Source: an uncultured bacterium (lineage in GTDB: Bacteria > Pseudomonadota > Alphaproteobacteria > Sphingomonadales > Sphingomonadaceae). From it: a stretch of DNA of 64,000 nucleotides. Numbering within the stretch: the stretch's first letter is position 1; each line of letters opens with the position of its first letter. A program made the translations under genes and the position numbers. The stretch is from the NCBI GenBank assembly GCA_942636505.2, contig CALOGB020000174.1, positions 124,001 through 188,000 on the forward strand, in the 5' to 3' direction. This document shows, piece by piece, positions 25,426 to 35,382 of this stretch. The notes under the pieces were generated by a model. That model was not told the DNA's origin. It was given only the letters and a program-made list of their open reading frames with translations, and did not search any database.

Positions 25426-26020
25426 GGTAATGCTCCATGCGTTGGAGATAGCGGGCGAGGACGTCGATCTCGATATTGACCGACTGCCCCATCTGGATCG
25501 TCCCAAGCGTGGTGACCGCCCAGGTATGCGGGATGATGTTGAGGCCGAATTCGACCTCCCCGTCGATGTCTTGAACGCTGTTTACCGTGAGCGAGACGCC
25601 GTCCACCGTCACCGAACCCTTGGGGGCGATGAACGGCGCGATGTCTGCCCCGGCGCGGATGGTGACGCGGTGCGAGCCGCCTTCCTCCGCGAGCGCGACG
25701 ACGGTGCCCAGCCCGTCGACGTGGCCCGTGACGATATGGCCGCCGAGTTCGTCGCCGAGCTTCATCGCGCGTTCGAGGTTGAACTGGCGCCCTTGCGTCC
25801 ACTGATCGCGCGCGGTGCGGCTGATCGTCTCGCCCGAGACGTCGACCGCGAACCAGTTCGGCCCCTTGTCGACGACGGTCAGGCAGACGCCCGAGCAGGA
25901 AATCGACGCGCCGAGATCGACGGTGGCGGTATCATAGGCGGTGCTCACGACTACACGCGTATCGCCGGGCGATTCCACGGTTGTGACGGTGCCGATGTCG
26001 GTGACGATTCCGGTGAACAT
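25409..26020 (-). CDS. ribE: riboflavin synthase, alpha chain
   Basis: A 203-residue riboflavin synthase made of two lumazine-binding repeats. The first starts MFTGIVTDIGTVTTVESPGD and carries SCSGVCLTVVD; the second starts near GGHIVTGHVDGLGTVVALAE and carries VDGVSLTVNSVQD. The enzyme dismutates two lumazine molecules into riboflavin. ATG 26020 overlaps the ribD stop as TAATG, and the 3' end overlaps ribBX. The MFTGIV start is the family's canonical N-terminus, so longer starts are rejected. Confidence 0.96.
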   Translation of the reverse strand: MFTGIVTDIGTVTTVESPGDTRVVVSTAYDTATVDLGASISCSGVCLTVVDKGPNWFAVDVSGETISRTARDQWTQGRQFNLERAMKLGDELGGHIVTGHVDGLGTVVALAEEGGSHRVTIRAGADIAPFIAPKGSVTVDGVSLTVNSVQDIDGEVEFGLNIIPHTWAVTTLGTIQMGQSVNIEIDVLARYLQRMEHYRVKAS

Positions 26021-26979
26021 TATGCCTCGTTTCGTTCGCGCTCGTAGACCTCGAGCCGGTCCATGCCAAGTTGCCGCGCATCGACGATCGCCCACCGACC
26101 ATGTGCTTTGGTCAGGTCAGTGAGGCCGATGTCGCGGAGTGCGGGCTTGCCGCCGCCGATCAGGATCGGGGCGCGGTAGATGAGGATGCGGTCGACCAGA
26201 TCTGCCGCGAGGAACGCCGACGCTACGGCCGCGCCGCCTTCGACGAGGATGTGGTCGACGCGGGGAAGGGTCGCGACGTTCTGCGGCGCAGCGATCACGG
26301 TCCAACCGGGCAGGTCTTCAGCGGTCGAAGATAAAAGCACGCGCATCGGACCGCGAGCCTCCAGCCCCGGCAGCCGCACGTCGAGTCGCGGCGCATCGGC
26401 GTCATACGTGCCGCGCCCGACGAGGATCGCTTCGTGCCGACTCCGCTCGAGATGCGCGTGGGCGCGGGCTTGCGGGCCGGTGATCCAGCGACTCGAGCCG
26501 TCCGGCATCGCGATGCAGCCATCGAGTGAGGTCGCGACCTTCAGGGTGACGTGCGGGCGATCGAGCGCTTGCCGGGTGAGAAAGCCGGCCATCGAACGTC
26601 TGGCTTCGTTCGCGCGAACACCGCGCGTCACGGCGATACCAGCGGCCTCAAGCCAAGCAAATCCTTGGCCCGCCGTTCGCGTGTCTGGGTCTTCGAGGGC
26701 GGCAACGACACGCGCAACGCCGGCCTCGGTCAGTACGTCGCTACACGCTGGCCCACGCGGTGACCGATGTGCGCACGGCTCCAGCGTCACGTAAGCCGTA
26801 GCCCCTCGTGCTTTCGCACCAGCCTCGGCCAAGGCCATCGCCTCGGCATGCGGACGTCCGCCCGCCTGCGTCCAGCCGCGCCCGACCACGCGACCATCGG
26901 CGACGATCACGCAGCCGACATTGGGGTTGGGCGCGGTTCGCCCTCGGCCGCGCTCGGCGAGTGCCAGCGCGGCGCCCAT
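26020..26979 (-). CDS. ribD: bifunctional diaminohydroxyphosphoribosylaminopyrimidine deaminase / reductase
   Basis: 319 residues. The deaminase domain (1 to about 145) has the zinc site H44-A-E46 in GRPHAEAMALAEAG plus C69 (LEPCAHRSPRGP) and C79. The reductase domain has RPHVTLKVATSLDGCIAMPD and HILVEGGAAVASAFLAADLV. Both activities of steps two and three of riboflavin synthesis appear intact. ATG 26979 yields MGAALALAERG; homologues often start about eight residues earlier (...RWM), and here the frame extends upstream only to a CTG. The upstream gene stops 20 nt before. Confidence 0.95.
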   Translation of the reverse strand: MGAALALAERGRGRTAPNPNVGCVIVADGRVVGRGWTQAGGRPHAEAMALAEAGAKARGATAYVTLEPCAHRSPRGPACSDVLTEAGVARVVAALEDPDTRTAGQGFAWLEAAGIAVTRGVRANEARRSMAGFLTRQALDRPHVTLKVATSLDGCIAMPDGSSRWITGPQARAHAHLERSRHEAILVGRGTYDADAPRLDVRLPGLEARGPMRVLLSSTAEDLPGWTVIAAPQNVATLPRVDHILVEGGAAVASAFLAADLVDRILIYRAPILIGGGKPALRDIGLTDLTKAHGRWAIVDARQLGMDRLEVYERERNEA

Positions 26980-26999
26980 CCAGCGCGTGTCGGCCTGGG

Positions 27000-27347
27000 T
27001 CAGATGCCCATGGCCTTCAGCTTGTCGTCAAGCCGCTTGAACGACGCGCGCTGCGCGTCCTCGCGGGCCTTCTGCTCGGCGACCGCCTTGGCCTTGATCG
27101 GTGCGTCGATCTTCTGCTGAGCTTCGATCTGCGCATCGGTGCGATCCGCCGGCCATTGCTCGACGTAGATGATCTTCGGGCGGTATTCCTTCTCGACGTA
27201 CGAGTCCTTCATGAACGCATAGATCAGGAAGCTGGTGACGCCGAGCGCGGCCGCGAGAAAAAACAGCTCGTACGGCCGGCGCTGGCTGAAGAAGAGCCGC
27301 AAGTCGCGATAGGCGACGATCGGCGTGAAACGACTGAAAAAGCCCAT
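27000..27347 (-). CDS. hypothetical single-pass membrane protein
   Basis: A 115-residue protein beginning MGFFSRFTPIVAYRDLRLFF, with one transmembrane helix at about residues 31-48 (ELFFLAAALGVTSFLIYAFM). A cytoplasmic or periplasmic Lys/Glu/Gln-rich helix follows (KAKAVAEQKAREDAQRASFK). An upstream TTG at 27356 is possible. It ends 20 nt before ribD and begins 55 nt after the TonB-family gene, so it may lead the riboflavin operon. I do not know the family. Confidence 0.75.
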   Translation of the reverse strand: MGFFSRFTPIVAYRDLRLFFSQRRPYELFFLAAALGVTSFLIYAFMKDSYVEKEYRPKIIYVEQWPADRTDAQIEAQQKIDAPIKAKAVAEQKAREDAQRASFKRLDDKLKAMGI

Positions 27348-27402
27348 GCGCGCCAAGATAGGGGGGCGGAGCCAGCTAGGCCAGCCCCGCGCCCCTCAAG
27401 CT

Positions 27403-28068
27403 TTAGTTCTGGAGGACAAACGTCAGTGCCATCGACCGCCACGCCTCGACCGGAACGCCGTCGCGCGTCGCCGGCTTGAACCGCCATTTCGCCAGCGCCC
27501 GGTCCAGCGTCGCGCGGTAGAACGCGTCGGTGGTCGCGCTGACCCGCTCGACCTGCTTCACGTGGCCGTCGGTGCCGACGAGCACGCGGACCACGACGCG
27601 ACCTTCGCGTTCGGCGCGGCGTTCTTCGGACGGGTAGCTCGGCTGGAACTCGGCAGCGTAACGCGGATCGATACCGGGCTGGACGAACACCGGTGCGGCT
27701 TTCGGCGGATCGACCACGACGGTGCCCGTTCCGGTGCCTTCGACCCCGATCGGCGGAGTATAGGGGATCGGATCGGGGACGACCGCGAAGCCGTCGGTTT
27801 GCGGTATTTGCACTATTGTGATCGGTGCGTCGGGACGCGGCGCGGGGCGCGGTTGCTGGCGGATCAGAGGATCGGTGGGCGGCACCGGCTCGGGCGGCGG
27901 CGGCGGTGTGTACGGCACATAGGTCACGAGCGGCTTGTCGGGCACGAACGGCAGCACGTTGGGCGCCGCGAAGAACAAGGCTCCGATCACCGCGCAGTTG
28001 ATGGCCAGCGCGACGCCGAGGCTCCCGGGATTGAATCCGCCCGTCCGGTTCAGTCGATCCGCGTACAT
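27403..28068 (-). CDS. TonB family energy transducer
   Basis: 221 residues with classic TonB architecture: an N-terminal membrane anchor (about 15-38, GVALAINCAVIGALFFAAP), a proline-rich spacer (YTPPPPPEPVPPTDP, RPAPRPDAP) and a C-terminal TonB domain from about 140 (EREGRVVVRVLVGTDGHVKQ, ALAKWRFKPATRDG). It couples the proton motive force to outer-membrane receptors. ATG 28068 has GGAG 8 nt upstream. No ExbB/ExbD genes are adjacent. A second, shorter TonB-like gene lies at 35383. Confidence 0.92.
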   Translation of the reverse strand: MYADRLNRTGGFNPGSLGVALAINCAVIGALFFAAPNVLPFVPDKPLVTYVPYTPPPPPEPVPPTDPLIRQQPRPAPRPDAPITIVQIPQTDGFAVVPDPIPYTPPIGVEGTGTGTVVVDPPKAAPVFVQPGIDPRYAAEFQPSYPSEERRAEREGRVVVRVLVGTDGHVKQVERVSATTDAFYRATLDRALAKWRFKPATRDGVPVEAWRSMALTFVLQN

Positions 28069-28222
28069 TACCGTCTCCTTCGCATCTCCTCGAGGATGGC
28101 GGCGAGATAGGTACCGCCAGTTGGGATGGTACATCATTACATTTCGGGGGCAAGGGGTTTGGAGAGGAGGTGGGGGGCGAGGTAAGCTAACCTTGCTTCG
28201 CCGCTCTCGGGCGATGTTTGCC

Positions 28223-28249
28223 GGTTGGCCCCAATTGGCTCGGCCAACC
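28223..28249. other. small perfect hairpin
   Basis: GGTTGGCC and GGCCAACC (8-bp arms) surround an 11-nt loop containing CCAATTGG. It is 42 nt before family A copy 2. The gap 28069-28585 (517 nt) upstream of the TonB gene otherwise holds copies of families A and B and a short tandem duplication at 28426-28455; I see no gene there. Confidence 0.5.
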
Positions 28250-28290
28250 TACCGTACTGCGCTGGCGGTCACATTCTTCGGCCAAGTGCA

Positions 28291-28393
28291 CCACCCCGGC
28301 GAAGGCCGGGGCCCAATTGGAAAGGTTGGAATAATGGAGCGCGGCGCCCGTTCGCGACGTCCCCCAATTGGGCCCCGGCCTTCGCCGGGGTGG
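28291..28393. repeat. palindromic element, family A copy 2
   Basis: Left arm CCACCCCGGCGAAGGCCGGG plus GCCCAATTGG, right arm the complement ending CCGGGGTGG. The inner sequence shares the GTCCCCCAATTGGG junction with other copies, so the family's conserved unit is slightly longer than the arms. Confidence 0.92.
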
Positions 28394-28425
28394 TGATTAG
28401 GGTGTGGTACGTTACTTCTTCCGAC

Positions 28426-28455
28426 TGCCGGCAAAGTGATTGCCGGCAAAGTATA
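28426..28455. repeat. short tandem duplication (15 bp x 2)
   Basis: TGCCGGCAAAGTGAT is followed at once by TGCCGGCAAAGTATA; the first 12 bases are identical and TGCCGGCA is itself palindromic. It lies between family A copy 2 and family B copy 3. It could be a paired binding site or just slippage. Confidence 0.5.
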
Positions 28456-28493
28456 GTCTGAAGTCGACGGATCGACCGTCTGCCCGCCCTTCC

Positions 28494-28549
28494 TTGTTCT
28501 CCCGCGAAGGCGGGAGCCCAGACTGGACTCCCGCCCTCGCGGGAGAACA
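28494..28549. repeat. palindromic element, family B copy 3
   Basis: Arms TTGTTCTCCCGCGAAGGCGG and CCGCCCTCGCGGGAGAACA around CCCAGACTGGACT, 56 bp in total. It starts 37 nt beyond the 3' end of gltX (minus strand), where it could end that transcript. Confidence 0.88.
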
Positions 28550-28585
28550 TGCTTTCTAGGCCGAACGACCTTCGGGGAGGCTCGA

Positions 28586-29911
28586 TCAGCGCGCTGCGAG
28601 TCGCTCCAGCGCCCGCACGCGCCCGATCAGCGGCAGCAACGCGGCCATGTCCGGCCCATGATCGCGCCCGGTCAGCGCACGGCGCAACGGCAGGAACAAA
28701 GCCTTCCCCTTACGCCCCGTCTCCGCCTTCAACCGAGCCGTCAGCGCGTGCCAGGGATCGCTCGACCAGTCGATCTCCCCAGCCGCCGCCAAAGCCTGAT
28801 CCAGATACGCCGCATCGACGTCACCCTCGACCGCGATCGGCCCCTCGATCACACCCCACCAATCCGCCGCATCCGCCAGCGTCACGAGGTTCGGCCGCAC
28901 CGCCTCCCATGCCGCCACGTCCATCCCCTCGGGCAACCGCTCGGCCACCGCCTCATACGGCAGCGTATGCAAAATCCGCGCATTCAACGCCGCCAGTTCG
29001 ACCTCGTCGAACCGCGCCGGCGCCCGTCCGAACCGGGCAAAGTCGAACCCCGCTATCAATGGCGCGGCGTCGGCGATCGGCTCGACCGGATCGCTCGTCC
29101 CGATCCGCGCGAGCAGCGCGCGCACCGCCTGCGGCTCGATTCCGACCTCGCGGAAATGATCGACGCCAAGCGAGCCGAGCCGCTTCGACAGCTTGCCCTC
29201 CGCGCCGGTCAACAACGCCTCATGCGCAAACCGCGGCGGCGTAACGCCCAGCGCCGCGAACATCTGCAACTGCAGCGCGGTGTTCGACACGTGATCCTCG
29301 CCGCGCACGACATGCGTCACCCCCATCTCGGCATCGTCGATCGCCGACGGCAGCATATACAGCCACGATCCGTCCGCGCGTCGGATCACCGGATCGCTCA
29401 TCGTCGTCGCCTCGAAATGCGCCACGCCGCGAATCAGGTCGTCCCACGCGATCGCCGAGTCGTGATCGAGCTTGAACCGCCAGTGCGGCTGCACCCCGTC
29501 CGCCTCCAGCTTCGCCCGCGCATCGTCGTCCAACGTCAGCGCCGCGCGGTCGTAGATCGGCGGCAACCCGCGCCCGGCCTGGATCTTCCGCTTCAGGTCG
29601 AGCTCCTGCGTCGTCTCGTACGCCGGATACACATGCCCGCTCGCGACCAGCGCCGCGAACCGTGCCTCGTACAGCGCGAACCGCGCCGACTGCCGCTCCT
29701 CCGCATCCGGCGTCATCCCGAGCCAGTCGAGATCGGCACGGATCGCGTCGACGAAGCGCTCTTCGCTGCGTTCTGGATCGGTATCGTCGATCCGCAGCAC
29801 GAACTTCCCCCCATTGGCGCGCGCGAACATCCAGTTGTGGACCGCGGTGCGGATGTTGCCGACATGCAGCCGGCCGGTGGGCGAAGGGGCGAAACGGGTG
29901 ATAACGGTCAT
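28586..29911 (-). CDS. gltX: glutamyl-tRNA synthetase
   Basis: A 441-residue class I GluRS. The HIGH-type motif is [17 protein letters not shown] (7-23) and the KMSKS-type motif is GKLSKRLG (239-246). [16 protein letters not shown] and [15 protein letters not shown] are typical. The four-residue zinc site of the E. coli enzyme is not present ([12 protein letters not shown] has no Cys). The length fits the shorter of the two GluRS paralogues found in many alphaproteobacteria, so a second gltX may exist and substrate discrimination (tRNA-Glu versus tRNA-Gln) is open. Confidence 0.94.
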   Translation of the reverse strand: MTVITRFAPSPTGRLHVGNIRTAVHNWMFARANGGKFVLRIDDTDPERSEERFVDAIRADLDWLGMTPDAEERQSARFALYEARFAALVASGHVYPAYETTQELDLKRKIQAGRGLPPIYDRAALTLDDDARAKLEADGVQPHWRFKLDHDSAIAWDDLIRGVAHFEATTMSDPVIRRADGSWLYMLPSAIDDAEMGVTHVVRGEDHVSNTALQLQMFAALGVTPPRFAHEALLTGAEGKLSKRLGSLGVDHFREVGIEPQAVRALLARIGTSDPVEPIADAAPLIAGFDFARFGRAPARFDEVELAALNARILHTLPYEAVAERLPEGMDVAAWEAVRPNLVTLADAADWWGVIEGPIAVEGDVDAAYLDQALAAAGEIDWSSDPWHALTARLKAETGRKGKALFLPLRRALTGRDHGPDMAALLPLIGRVRALERLAAR

Positions 29912-30021
29912 CCCGCCGCTGTACGGAGCGGCGCGCCCCCGGGCAAACCCTTCGACGCAACCCTTCCACCAACGGGAAGCTGCGCCTAAGGGGTGCGGAA
30001 TATCGAGCGGGAAATAGCTTC

Positions 30022-30960
30022 ATGAAACTGATGACCGGCAATTCGAACCTGCCGCTGGCGCAGGAAATCTCCGCCTATCTCGAGATTCCGCTGACCGACG
30101 TCAGTGTGCGGCGGTTCGCGGACGAGGAGGTCTTCGTCGAGATCAACGAGAACGTCCGCGGCGAGGACGTGTTCGTGATCCAGTCGACCGGCTATCCCGC
30201 CAACGACAACCTCATGGAACTGCTCATCATGATCGATGCGCTGAAGCGTGCGTCGGCGCGGCGCATCACCGCGGTGATCCCGTACATGGGCTATGCGCGG
30301 CAGGACCGGAAGCCGGGCCCGCGCACGCCGATCTCGGCCAAGCTGGTCGCCAACCTGATCACCGTCGCGGGCGCGAACCGCGTGCTGTCGGTCGATCTGC
30401 ATGCCGGCCAGATCCAGGGCTTCTTCGATATCCCGACCGACAATCTCTATGCCGCGCCGGTGATGTCCGCGGACATCCTCGCCCGGTTCAAGGGCAAGAA
30501 CCTGATGGTCGTGTCGCCGGACGTCGGCGGCGTCGTCCGGGCACGCGTGCTCGCCAAGCGACTCGACAACGCCCCGCTTGCGATCGTCGACAAGCGTCGC
30601 GAGCGCGCGGGCGAGTCGGAAGTGATGAACATCATCGGCGAGGTCGAGGGGCGGTTCTGCATCCTAGTCGACGACATCGTCGACTCGGCCGGGACGCTGT
30701 GCAACGCGGCGGCGGCATTGAAGGAAGCCGGCGCCGAAGACGTCGTCGCCTATGTCACGCACGGCGTGCTGTCGGGCGGTGCAGTGGCCCGAGTCGAGGG
30801 CTCCGAACTGCGCGAGCTGGTAATTACCGATTCGATCGGGAATCACGAAGTGATCAAGGACGCCCACGGTAAGATCCGCCATCTCCAGATCGCACCGTTG
30901 CTGGGTGAAGCGATCAAGCGGATTGCAGATGAGACTAGCGTGTCGAGTCTGTTCGACTGA
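30022..30960 (+). CDS. prs: ribose-phosphate pyrophosphokinase (PRPP synthetase)
   Basis: A 312-residue class I Prs making PRPP from ribose 5-phosphate and ATP. The N-terminal ATP-site loop [20 protein letters not shown], the flexible loop [34 protein letters not shown], and the PRPP-binding loop [20 protein letters not shown] are intact. ATG 30022 follows GCGGGAAATAGCTTC with a weak ribosome binding site. It is divergent from gltX with a 110-nt promoter region. A family B element starts 11 nt after the stop. Confidence 0.97.
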   Translation: MKLMTGNSNLPLAQEISAYLEIPLTDVSVRRFADEEVFVEINENVRGEDVFVIQSTGYPANDNLMELLIMIDALKRASARRITAVIPYMGYARQDRKPGPRTPISAKLVANLITVAGANRVLSVDLHAGQIQGFFDIPTDNLYAAPVMSADILARFKGKNLMVVSPDVGGVVRARVLAKRLDNAPLAIVDKRRERAGESEVMNIIGEVEGRFCILVDDIVDSAGTLCNAAAALKEAGAEDVVAYVTHGVLSGGAVARVEGSELRELVITDSIGNHEVIKDAHGKIRHLQIAPLLGEAIKRIADETSVSSLFD

Positions 30961-30970
30961 GAAGATAGTT

Positions 30971-31025
30971 TGTTTCCCCGCGAAGGCGGGGATTCAGGCT
31001 AGGCTCCCGCCTTCGCGGGAGAACA
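30971..31025. repeat. palindromic element, family B copy 4
   Basis: Arms TGTTTCCCCGCGAAGGCGGG and CCCGCCTTCGCGGGAGAACA around GATTCAGGCTAGGCT, 55 bp. Located between the convergent prs and PilZ genes, immediately after prs, so it may act in transcription termination. Confidence 0.9.
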
Positions 31026-31145
31026 CATTAAGGCAAGTTACCGTCGGCAAAGCCGCCGTCGGATGGGTTCGCTTGGGCGACCCCACCGGCCGAGCCTGCG
31101 ATTGCGCATCGCTACGCTCGCGCATCGGCGCGGACGTAGCCGCGC

Positions 31146-31475
31146 CTATCGCTGGCTTAATGCTACAATATGCTCGAACACCGCCGGATGCAGCGGCTTG
31201 GCGAACGCGCAGCCGTATTTGAACTTGTCGCGCCAGGCGACCACCGCCTCGAGCGCAGCGAGACCCGGCAACGTCAGCCACACCACCGTCCCCGGCCACA
31301 ACGTAAAGCTCGTCTCCGCGCGAAACCCCGAGAGCGACAAATCCGTCACCTCGATCTCGAATCGCGTCTGGCCCCGATCGCGCAAATGCGCGCGCATCTT
31401 GACGGCCTTGCGTAGCGCCTGACGGAGCTCCTCGCCTTTCGGTTCGGCGGGGGGGATGGGGACGGGCTGTGTCAT
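31146..31475 (-). CDS. PilZ domain protein
   Basis: A 109-residue single PilZ domain. LRKAVKMRAHLRDRG contains the basic Arg cluster expected at the N-terminus, and VTDLSLSGFRAE matches the D/N-x-S-x-x-G motif that contacts cyclic di-GMP. FTLWPGTVVWLTLPGLAA forms the next strands. It is probably a c-di-GMP receptor or adaptor; the exact RxxxR spacing is imperfect, so ligand binding needs testing. ATG 31475 has GGGGAG upstream at long spacing. A 34-codon gene lies 44 nt upstream on the same strand and may be co-transcribed. Confidence 0.87.
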   Translation of the reverse strand: MTQPVPIPPAEPKGEELRQALRKAVKMRAHLRDRGQTRFEIEVTDLSLSGFRAETSFTLWPGTVVWLTLPGLAALEAVVAWRDKFKYGCAFAKPLHPAVFEHIVALSQR

Positions 31476-31519
31476 GTCCGGAACACTGCTCCCCAAGTGG
31501 TTACTAATCTCCAAACGCC

Positions 31520-31624
31520 TTACGATTCGGCCGCTTGAGGTTTGGCCGCGCGTGGCTGGACGAATGTACCACCGGCACCGGCGGGGTAACTGCGGAACGC
31601 AATGATGCGGAGTCGGATCGCCAT
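31520..31624 (-). CDS. very small basic protein (34 aa), possible leader of PilZ gene
   Basis: A 34-codon frame from ATG 31624 to TAA 31520. An excellent Shine-Dalgarno AGGAGG lies 5 nt upstream (ACAGGAGGGCC-ATG). The peptide begins MAIRLRIIAFRSYPAGAGG and ends AAKPQAAES: an Arg-rich amphipathic first third, a Gly turn, then a Pro/Ala tail. It has no Cys or acidic patch. It is 44 nt upstream of the PilZ gene on the same strand. The near-ideal ribosome binding site and ordinary codons make it likely to be translated. Function unknown. Confidence 0.6.
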   Translation of the reverse strand: MAIRLRIIAFRSYPAGAGGTFVQPRAAKPQAAES

Positions 31625-31678
31625 GGCCCTCCTGTAGAGGCGGCGGGGCGCGACGCCAAAGGAATTGCTTTAGATCAG

Positions 31679-31733
31679 GGCATTTGTGGTCGTTAAATCG
31701 ATCTAATGATAACGACACGCAACTGCAAATGCC
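31679..31733. promoter_or_regulatory. nested dyad in divergent region before sucC
   Basis: Outer arms GGCATTTG (31679-31686) and CAAATGCC (31726-31733) enclose inner arms GTCGTTA (31689-31695) and TAACGAC (31710-31716); all pair perfectly. The centre contains TTAAATCGATCTAATGA, an AT-rich island. It lies between the 34-codon gene (minus) and sucC (plus), so it is placed to regulate either. A stem-loop in RNA or a protein operator are both possible. The rest of the gap 31734-31815 holds no gene. Confidence 0.5.
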
Positions 31734-31815
31734 TTAAGGGTGGATTTGCTGGTCGCCCTGTGCTTTACGCCCAACCAATTCCCGAGTTTCCTAAAAATTG
31801 CGTGGAGCCTTCCCG

Positions 31816-33018
<1,203 letters not shown>

Positions 33019-33054
33019 CCGCCTTCGACTACGCATACTGATTCTGCGAAAAAC

Positions 33055-33087
33055 GGGGCTCGGACGGAAACGTCCGGGCCCTTTTTC
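33055..33087 (+). terminator. Rho-independent terminator after sucC
   Basis: GGGCTCGGACG-GAAA-CGTCCGGGCCC forms an 11-bp stem with one G-T wobble and a GAAA tetraloop, followed directly by TTTTT. It sits 36 nt after the sucC stop. Confidence 0.92.
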
Positions 33088-33252
33088 GTTGATCTCGCAC
33101 GCTACTCGGCAGGTGGTCCGGCCGGCATCTCGTCGTGACGCTACGGCACAGCGATGATTCCGTACCGCACTTGCGAAAACGGCTCGAAACGGCCATCTGT
33201 CCGGCCAACGCCGTAAGGCGAAAAGACGATATCGACCTTGGAAGGAACCCCG

Positions 33253-33999
33253 ATGAAGGTGCTGGTGCCGGTCAAGCGCGTGCTTGACTACAACGTGAAG
33301 CCTCGCGTGAAGGCGGACGGAACGGGCGTCGATCTGGCGAACGTCAAGATGAGCATGAACCCGTTCGACGAGATCGCGGTCGAAGAGGCGATCCGCCTCA
33401 AGGACAAGGGCGTCACCGAGATCGTCGTCGTCTCGATCGGCGAGCAGAAATCGCAGGAAACCCTCCGCACCGCGCTCGCGATGGGTGCCGACCGCGCGAT
33501 CCTCGTCGTCAGCGAGACCAAGGTCGAGCCGCTCGGCGTCGCCAAGATCCTCGCCAAGATCGTCGAGGAGGAAAAGCCCGACCTCGTGATCCTCGGCAAG
33601 CAGGCGATCGACGACGACAACAACCAGACCGGGCAGATGCTCGCCGGCCTTCTGAACTGGGGGCAGGGCACGTTCGCGTCGAAGGTCGAGATCGCCGACG
33701 GTTCGGTCAACGTGACGCGCGAAGTCGATGGCGGCGCGGAGACGGACACGCTCAAGCTGCCCGCGATCATCACCACCGATCTTCGCCTTAACGAGCCACG
33801 CTATGCCTCGCTGCCGAACATCATGAAGGCGAAGTCGAAGCCGATGGCGCAGAAGACGCCGGCCGATTTCGGCGTCGACGTGACGCCGCGCCTGACCACG
33901 CTGAAGGTGGTCGAGCCCGCCAAGCGCTCGGCCGGGATTAAGGTCGCCGATGTCGACGCACTGGTCGGCAAGCTCAAGGAAATGGGAGTCGCCAAGTGA
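33253..33999 (+). CDS. etfB: electron transfer flavoprotein subunit beta
   Basis: A 248-residue FixA/EtfB protein beginning [40 protein letters not shown], the AMP-binding region [20 protein letters not shown] and [20 protein letters not shown] are typical. With EtfA it carries electrons from acyl-CoA and other dehydrogenases to ETF-ubiquinone oxidoreductase. GGAAGGA lies 7 nt upstream of ATG 33253. The stop is coupled to etfA through a GTGA overlap. Confidence 0.97.
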   Translation: MKVLVPVKRVLDYNVKPRVKADGTGVDLANVKMSMNPFDEIAVEEAIRLKDKGVTEIVVVSIGEQKSQETLRTALAMGADRAILVVSETKVEPLGVAKILAKIVEEEKPDLVILGKQAIDDDNNQTGQMLAGLLNWGQGTFASKVEIADGSVNVTREVDGGAETDTLKLPAIITTDLRLNEPRYASLPNIMKAKSKPMAQKTPADFGVDVTPRLTTLKVVEPAKRSAGIKVADVDALVGKLKEMGVAK

Positions 34000-34925
34000 A
34001 GACGCTCGTCTGGGTCGAACATGACGGTCAGGCCGTCAAGGATGCCACGCTATCGGCGGTGACTGCCGCGTCGCAGCTTGGTGAAGTCCATCTGCTGGTC
34101 GTTGGGCAAAGCGTCGACGGCGTCGCTGCCGAAGCCGCCAAGATCGCCGGCGTCGGCAAGGTGCACGTCGCGGACGACGCCGCGTTCGCGCATGCGCTCG
34201 CCGAGAACGTCGCGCCGCTGATCGTCGAGCTGATGGCCAACCACGATGCGTTCGTCGCGCCGTCGACCACGCACGGCAAGAACATCGCGCCGCGCGTTGC
34301 CGCGCTGCTCGACGTGATGCAGATCAGCGACATCCTGTCGGTCGAGAGCGAAGACACGTTCACGCGGCCGATCTACGCCGGCAACGCGATTGCAACCGTG
34401 CAGTCGACCGACGCGAAGAAGGTCATCACGGTGCGCGGCACGGCATTCGCCAAGGCCGCGACCGAGGGTGGATCAGGCGAGATCGAAGCGGTCGCATCGA
34501 CCGGCGACAAGGGTCTGTCGACCTTCGCCGGCTCGGAAATCGCCAAGAACGAGCGTCCCGAGCTGACCAGCGCGAAGATCATCGTCTCGGGCGGTCGCGC
34601 GCTCGCCTCGAGCGACCAGTTCCACGCGATGATCGATCCGTTGGCGGATAAGCTCGGCGCCGGCGTCGGTGCCTCGCGCGCCGCAGTCGACGCTGGCTAT
34701 GCCCCGAACGACTATCAGGTCGGCCAGACCGGCAAGATCGTAGCCCCGGAAGTGTATGTCGCGGTCGGCATCTCGGGGGCGATCCAGCATCTCGCGGGCA
34801 TGAAGGACTCGAAGGTCATCATCGCGATCAACAAGGACGAGGACGCTCCGATCTTCCAGGTCGCGGACATCGGCCTGGTCGGCGATCTGTTCAAGATCGT
34901 GCCGGAATTGACGGCGAAGCTGTAG
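33996..34925 (+). CDS. etfA: electron transfer flavoprotein subunit alpha
   Basis: A 309-residue EtfA starting at GTG 33996 in a GTGA overlap with etfB. The C-terminal FAD domain is clear: [60 protein letters not shown] and [20 protein letters not shown]. Together with EtfB it binds one FAD and one AMP. It feeds electrons from beta-oxidation and amino acid catabolism into the quinone pool. A 38-nt palindrome follows about 130 nt downstream. Confidence 0.97.
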   Translation: MKTLVWVEHDGQAVKDATLSAVTAASQLGEVHLLVVGQSVDGVAAEAAKIAGVGKVHVADDAAFAHALAENVAPLIVELMANHDAFVAPSTTHGKNIAPRVAALLDVMQISDILSVESEDTFTRPIYAGNAIATVQSTDAKKVITVRGTAFAKAATEGGSGEIEAVASTGDKGLSTFAGSEIAKNERPELTSAKIIVSGGRALASSDQFHAMIDPLADKLGAGVGASRAAVDAGYAPNDYQVGQTGKIVAPEVYVAVGISGAIQHLAGMKDSKVIIAINKDEDAPIFQVADIGLVGDLFKIVPELTAKL

Positions 34926-35052
34926 GCCTGAGCGAGGCGTGCAGCAGCACGCCGCTGCGAACCAGCGAAGCGCAGGTTCGCATGCGAAAGGCCGGCCGGC
35001 GGCGCTCCAGCGCCGACCGACGACGCGGGATTTACTCCCGCGTCGCGCGCCA

Positions 35053-35090
35053 AGAACGGGCGGTGTGACCTAGGTCGCACCGCCCGTTCT
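35053..35090. terminator. 38-nt near-perfect palindrome downstream of etfA
   Basis: AGAACGGGCGGTG (35053-35065) and CACCGCCCGTTCT (35078-35090) surround TGACCTAGGTCG, which is itself almost palindromic, so the whole unit pairs as one long stem with a single central mismatch pair. There is no T run. A smaller hairpin GACGCGGGATTTACTCCCGCGTC lies just before it. It may be a terminator or processing site, but an operator is also possible. Confidence 0.55.
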
Positions 35091-35168
35091 AGTGTCTACC
35101 GAACATGCAGGTCTGCCGACGTCGAGCCGATGCGCTCACAAACCGAGGCCTAATTTCGCCCAAAGCGA

Positions 35169-35276
35169 CCACCGCCCCGGCGCAGGCCGGGGCCCAATTG
35201 GGAAACGGCGGCAACGACGGACGATCCTTCGTTACATCGACCTTTCCAATTCGACCCCGGCCTGCGCCGGGAGGTG
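35169..35276. repeat. palindromic element, family A copy 3 (diverged)
   Basis: CCACCGCCCCGGCGCAGGCC at the left and GGCCTGCGCCGGGAGGTG at the right, with AATTGGG/CCAATTC partly kept. The GCAG loop replaces GAAG on both sides, so the two arms have changed together. It lies upstream of the TonB-like gene. The gap 34926-35382 (457 nt) contains only this element and the hairpins before it. Confidence 0.85.
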
Positions 35277-35382
35277 CATCTGTCGAAGCGGGATACGTAC
35301 CGAATACGTCCGGATAACCGAAATCGTTCTCGCGCCCTCATGCGCAGTTGCCGCCCACCGCACGCCTCCCCAATTGACCAGC

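Noticed and set aside
31693..31707. CtrA-like motif TTAA-N7-TAAT within the dyad upstream of sucC
   Set aside because: The second half does not match TTAA, and the sequence is already explained by the dyad.
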